Positions 62,339-64,000 of a stretch of 64,000 nucleotides of DNA are shown here, piece after piece. The position numbers and the translations under genes were made by a program. The stretch comes from JAWKVD01 sp041398225 (lineage in GTDB: Bacteria > Pseudomonadota > Alphaproteobacteria > Caulobacterales > Hyphomonadaceae), in NCBI GenBank assembly GCA_041398225.1, contig JAWKVD010000005.1:150709-214708 (forward strand). The letters run 5' to 3'. Positions within the stretch are counted from its first letter, which is position 1. Each line of letters begins with the position of its first letter. Under the pieces are notes generated by a model. That model had not been told where the DNA came from and did no database searches. It worked only from the letters and a program-made list of their open reading frames with translations.

Positions 62339-62430
62339 GAGGCGCCGAGATCGGGCCTCCAACGACCAGACCGAACGCGCGCCTTCGGGGCCGTTCAAGA
62401 CGTTTATGTTGCTTCTTTGAGGACAGAGAC
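62339..62430 (+). promoter_or_regulatory. ROSE-like RNA thermometer before hsp20
   Basis: The 5' leader of the small heat-shock gene can fold into three stems. Stem 1 is GAGGC/GCCTC (62339-62359). Stem 2 is GAACG/CGTTC with an inner CC-UUCG-GG tetraloop (62373-62396). Stem 3 pairs TGT..CTTC with GAGG-ACA (62407-62425) so that the ribosome site GAGGA (62419-62423) is closed and two bases (TG of TTGC) bulge. The UUGCU-like sequence opposite the Shine-Dalgarno is the hallmark of ROSE elements of alphaproteobacterial small heat-shock genes. The leader opens with heat and frees the site; the pairings were drawn by eye. Confidence 0.6.
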
Positions 62431-62937
62431 ATGACCAACTTCGACTTCTCCCCCCTTTACCGCACCGTCGTCGGCTTCGACCGCATGGCCAGCCTGATCG
62501 ACAGCGCCCAGCGCCTAGACGGCGCTCAGGGTTACCCGCCCTACAACATCGAACAATCTGTCGAGGATGAGAACGCCTACGCGATCGAACTTGCGGTCGC
62601 CGGTTTCGGCGAGAACGATCTCGACATCGAGGTCAATGAAGGCCAGCTCGTCATCGTCGGCAAGAAAGAAGGCGGAGACGACGCCCGTCGCTTCCTGCAT
62701 CGCGGCATCGCCGAACGCGGTTTCATTCGTCGCTTCCAACTCGCCGACCATGTCGTGGTCTCCGGCGCGAAGCTCGAAAACGGCCTGCTTCGCATCAACC
62801 TGAAACGTGAACTCCCCGAGGCGATGAAGCCCCGCAAGATCGCCATCGGCGGAACGCAACCGCGCGACGCCCGGACGACCGATATGATCGACGGCGAAAC
62901 CGGCAAGCCTCGCAAACAGACCATCAAAGCTGCCTAG
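62431..62937 (+). CDS. Small heat-shock protein (Hsp20/IbpA type)
   Basis: A 168-residue alpha-crystallin-domain chaperone that holds denatured proteins for refolding. MTNFDFSPLYRTVVGFDRM is the usual alphaproteobacterial HspA/IbpA N-terminus, PPYNIEQ starts the alpha-crystallin domain, and AKLENGLLRINLKRELPE is its conserved end (A.l.nGlL.i.l). The C-terminal I-x-I-like anchor may be KIAIGG. ATG 62431 has GAGGA seven bases before it, inside a stem that should be heat-labile. A hairpin terminator follows. Confidence 0.94.
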   Translation: MTNFDFSPLYRTVVGFDRMASLIDSAQRLDGAQGYPPYNIEQSVEDENAYAIELAVAGFGENDLDIEVNEGQLVIVGKKEGGDDARRFLHRGIAERGFIRRFQLADHVVVSGAKLENGLLRINLKRELPEAMKPRKIAIGGTQPRDARTTDMIDGETGKPRKQTIKAA

Positions 62938-62983
62938 CAAACGCCAGGCAGTCATCGTCGGGTCTCTCTCCTGATCCGGCCTC

Positions 62984-63018
62984 GCGGCGCGCTCCCCATC
63001 CCTCCCGGAGCGCGCCGC
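62984..63018 (+). terminator. Terminator-like hairpin after hsp20
   Basis: GCGGCGCGCTCC and GGAGCGCGCCGC form a perfect 12-bp stem with an 11-base loop, followed by TTCGCGTTT. The T-run is broken, but the stem is very stable and the position, 46 bases after the stop, is right. Confidence 0.65.
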
Positions 63019-63109
63019 TTCGCGTTTGGGCCTCCCCACAACCGGCCTTCGACGTCCGCCCGTGCTCGGCGCTTGAATGCACGGCGACGCCCGCTACCTT
63101 TGACGCACC

Positions 63110-63835
63110 ATGCGCAAGGACATGTCCAAGGTCATCGTCGAGCGCCCACGTCGCGGACATTCCGGCGGCTGGGACAAGCCCGGCCGCACCCGCGTCCTCC
63201 TCGACGAGGATGGCGAACCCCTGCGCGCGCGCGAACCGCGACGCACCCGTCCGGTGCGCACCAAGAGCCTAAATGAGAATCTAGCACCCCTGCGCCGCTA
63301 TCTCGGCAAGCAGATCGGCCGCCCGTGGAACAAGGTCTATTCGGAGATATCCGAAAACCTCAAACCCACCTCCACCGTGCAGCAGCACGTTCGCGACCAT
63401 CTCAAGGACTTCGTCGCCGTCGAGACCCGCATGCGCGCCGACGGGATCGTCGCGTCCCACGTCTGGGGCGGCGAACGCGCCCTTCAGGACGACTATCGCC
63501 CCTTCTACGTCCATCCGCGCACCGGACTGCTGCGCGCCAATCCGCACTATCGCAGCTGGACGAAGCGCCTGCGCGAGCGGCGCAAGGCCGAAGCCGAAGC
63601 GCGTGCGCAGCGCATGCGCGAGATCGACGCCCGCACCCAGCTTCACAAACTCAAGGACGAGGTCTGGTGGGAGGTGAAGCTGGCGCGCAGCGGTCCCGGC
63701 AATGACGAAGACGCGGTTCTGGCCGCGGGCCTGAGCGAGCTGTCTGCTGACGAACTCTACGGACGCTCCGGCGTGCGCGCGGTCGGCAAGCGCGTGCTCT
63801 CGAAATCCGAAAAGAAGAAGCTTGGCCTGAGCTGA
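63110..63835 (+). CDS. Conserved basic protein of unknown function
   Basis: A 241-residue, strongly basic cytoplasmic protein starting MRKDMSKVIVERPRRG. I recall similar proteins in scattered bacteria, all uncharacterised. Conserved-looking parts are LAPLRRYLGKQIGRPWNKVY and HPRTGLLRANPHYRSW, with Arg/Glu-rich helices between and a Lys-rich C-terminus (SKSEKKKLGLS). No catalytic motif is obvious; charge suggests nucleic-acid binding. A TTG/ATG ambiguity was not seen. The gene is convergent with the NlpC/P60 gene, five bases away. Confidence 0.7.
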   Translation: MRKDMSKVIVERPRRGHSGGWDKPGRTRVLLDEDGEPLRAREPRRTRPVRTKSLNENLAPLRRYLGKQIGRPWNKVYSEISENLKPTSTVQQHVRDHLKDFVAVETRMRADGIVASHVWGGERALQDDYRPFYVHPRTGLLRANPHYRSWTKRLRERRKAEAEARAQRMREIDARTQLHKLKDEVWWEVKLARSGPGNDEDAVLAAGLSELSADELYGRSGVRAVGKRVLSKSEKKKLGLS

Positions 63836-63840
63836 TCCGC

Positions 63841-64000
63841 TCAGGACAGACGCCGCACCGAGGTTACTCCGCCCACGGCTGCCTCGATGCGAGACAGCGC
63901 ATCCGTCAAAAGCTCAACCTCGGTCGCCATGTGCCAGGCGTTGGCGTGCAGCAGCCGCCCGTCGCCCAGCGCGATACCCACATGTCCCTTCCAGAACAAC
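63841..64000 (-). CDS. NlpC/P60-family peptidase, C-terminal fragment (runs off right edge)
   Basis: The last 52 codons or so of a minus-strand gene. It reads LFWKGHVGIALGDGRLLHAN and AWHMATEVELLTDALSR, ending VTSVRRLS. This is the end of an NlpC/P60 (C40) cysteine peptidase: His in GHVGI is the catalytic histidine and the NAWH His is the third polar residue. Such enzymes cut peptidoglycan stem peptides; the catalytic Cys lies beyond the window. Confidence 0.85.
   Translation of the reverse strand, partial: LFWKGHVGIALGDGRLLHANAWHMATEVELLTDALSRIEAAVGGVTSVRRLS

Overview
The window is about 62 % G+C, almost wholly coding, and carries no IS element, prophage, CRISPR array, tRNA or rRNA that I can see. 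Gene content and synteny point to an alphaproteobacterium, probably a free-living, perhaps marine, relative of the Caulobacterales/Maricaulales/Parvularculales. The main clues are a split F0 operon (atpI-atpB-atpE-atpF'-atpF) away from F1, the mutY / DUF721-dsbA-smc block, DUF3126 beside cysE, a DnaG primase with a degenerate zinc ribbon, the ethylmalonyl-CoA pathway, and many TonB/outer-membrane and Tat/lipoprotein genes.

Left part (1-14.7 kb). The window opens inside the N-terminus of an ethylmalonyl-CoA mutase (minus strand). Crotonyl-CoA carboxylase/reductase (ccr) of the same pathway lies 8.3 kb away. Between them are a FadL-type porin with an aldehyde dehydrogenase, a TonB-dependent receptor, an APC amino-acid permease and a D-amino-acid aminotransferase. 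Then come a DUF805 protein, an AraC-type regulator divergent from a single-domain response regulator, a Met/His-rich lipoprotein, an M20 peptidase and an EF-hand protein.

Middle (14.9-47 kb). A Rieske oxygenase, a secreted alpha/beta hydrolase and a cytochrome c-PQQ dehydrogenase resembling polyvinyl-alcohol dehydrogenase form a likely catabolic operon. A PiT-like membrane protein, a Tat-exported dienelactone-hydrolase-like protein, cysK, a TerC protein and mutY follow, then dciA-dsbA-smc, the F0 operon, queF, a TorF-like porin, a Kef-type antiporter, alanine dehydrogenase, an epoxide-hydrolase-like lipoprotein, nudix-cysE-DUF3126, a second DsbA-like lipoprotein with a nitroreductase, an epimerase divergent from a LysR regulator, mltA, and a pair made of an unknown lipoprotein and a trypsin-like protease without signal peptide.

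Right part (47.8-64 kb). A GlxA-type regulator is divergent from an isonitrile-hydratase-like DJ-1 protein. Then a secreted unknown, a TerB-like protein, a YpfJ metallopeptidase, yjbQ, a start-less gene remnant, metY, dnaG-rpoD, a three-gene unit (Tat/lipoprotein methyltransferase, beta-lactamase-fold hydrolase, SDR), a small heat-shock protein, a conserved unknown and the end of an NlpC/P60 peptidase gene.

The regulatory features I find most notable are an exact alphaproteobacterial SOS box (GTTC-N7-GTTC) upstream of dnaG-rpoD, a ROSE-like RNA thermometer in front of hsp20, a terminator stem that also holds the Shine-Dalgarno of the next gene (12750-12785), a 10-mer shared by the TonB-receptor and permease upstream regions, and several perfect dyads in divergent promoters. 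I saw no large undescribed system. The best unexplained gene sets are the lipoprotein/cytoplasmic trypsin pair (45.6-47.8 kb), the exported methyltransferase unit (59.1-62.2 kb) and the long Lys/Ala-rich extension of RpoD.
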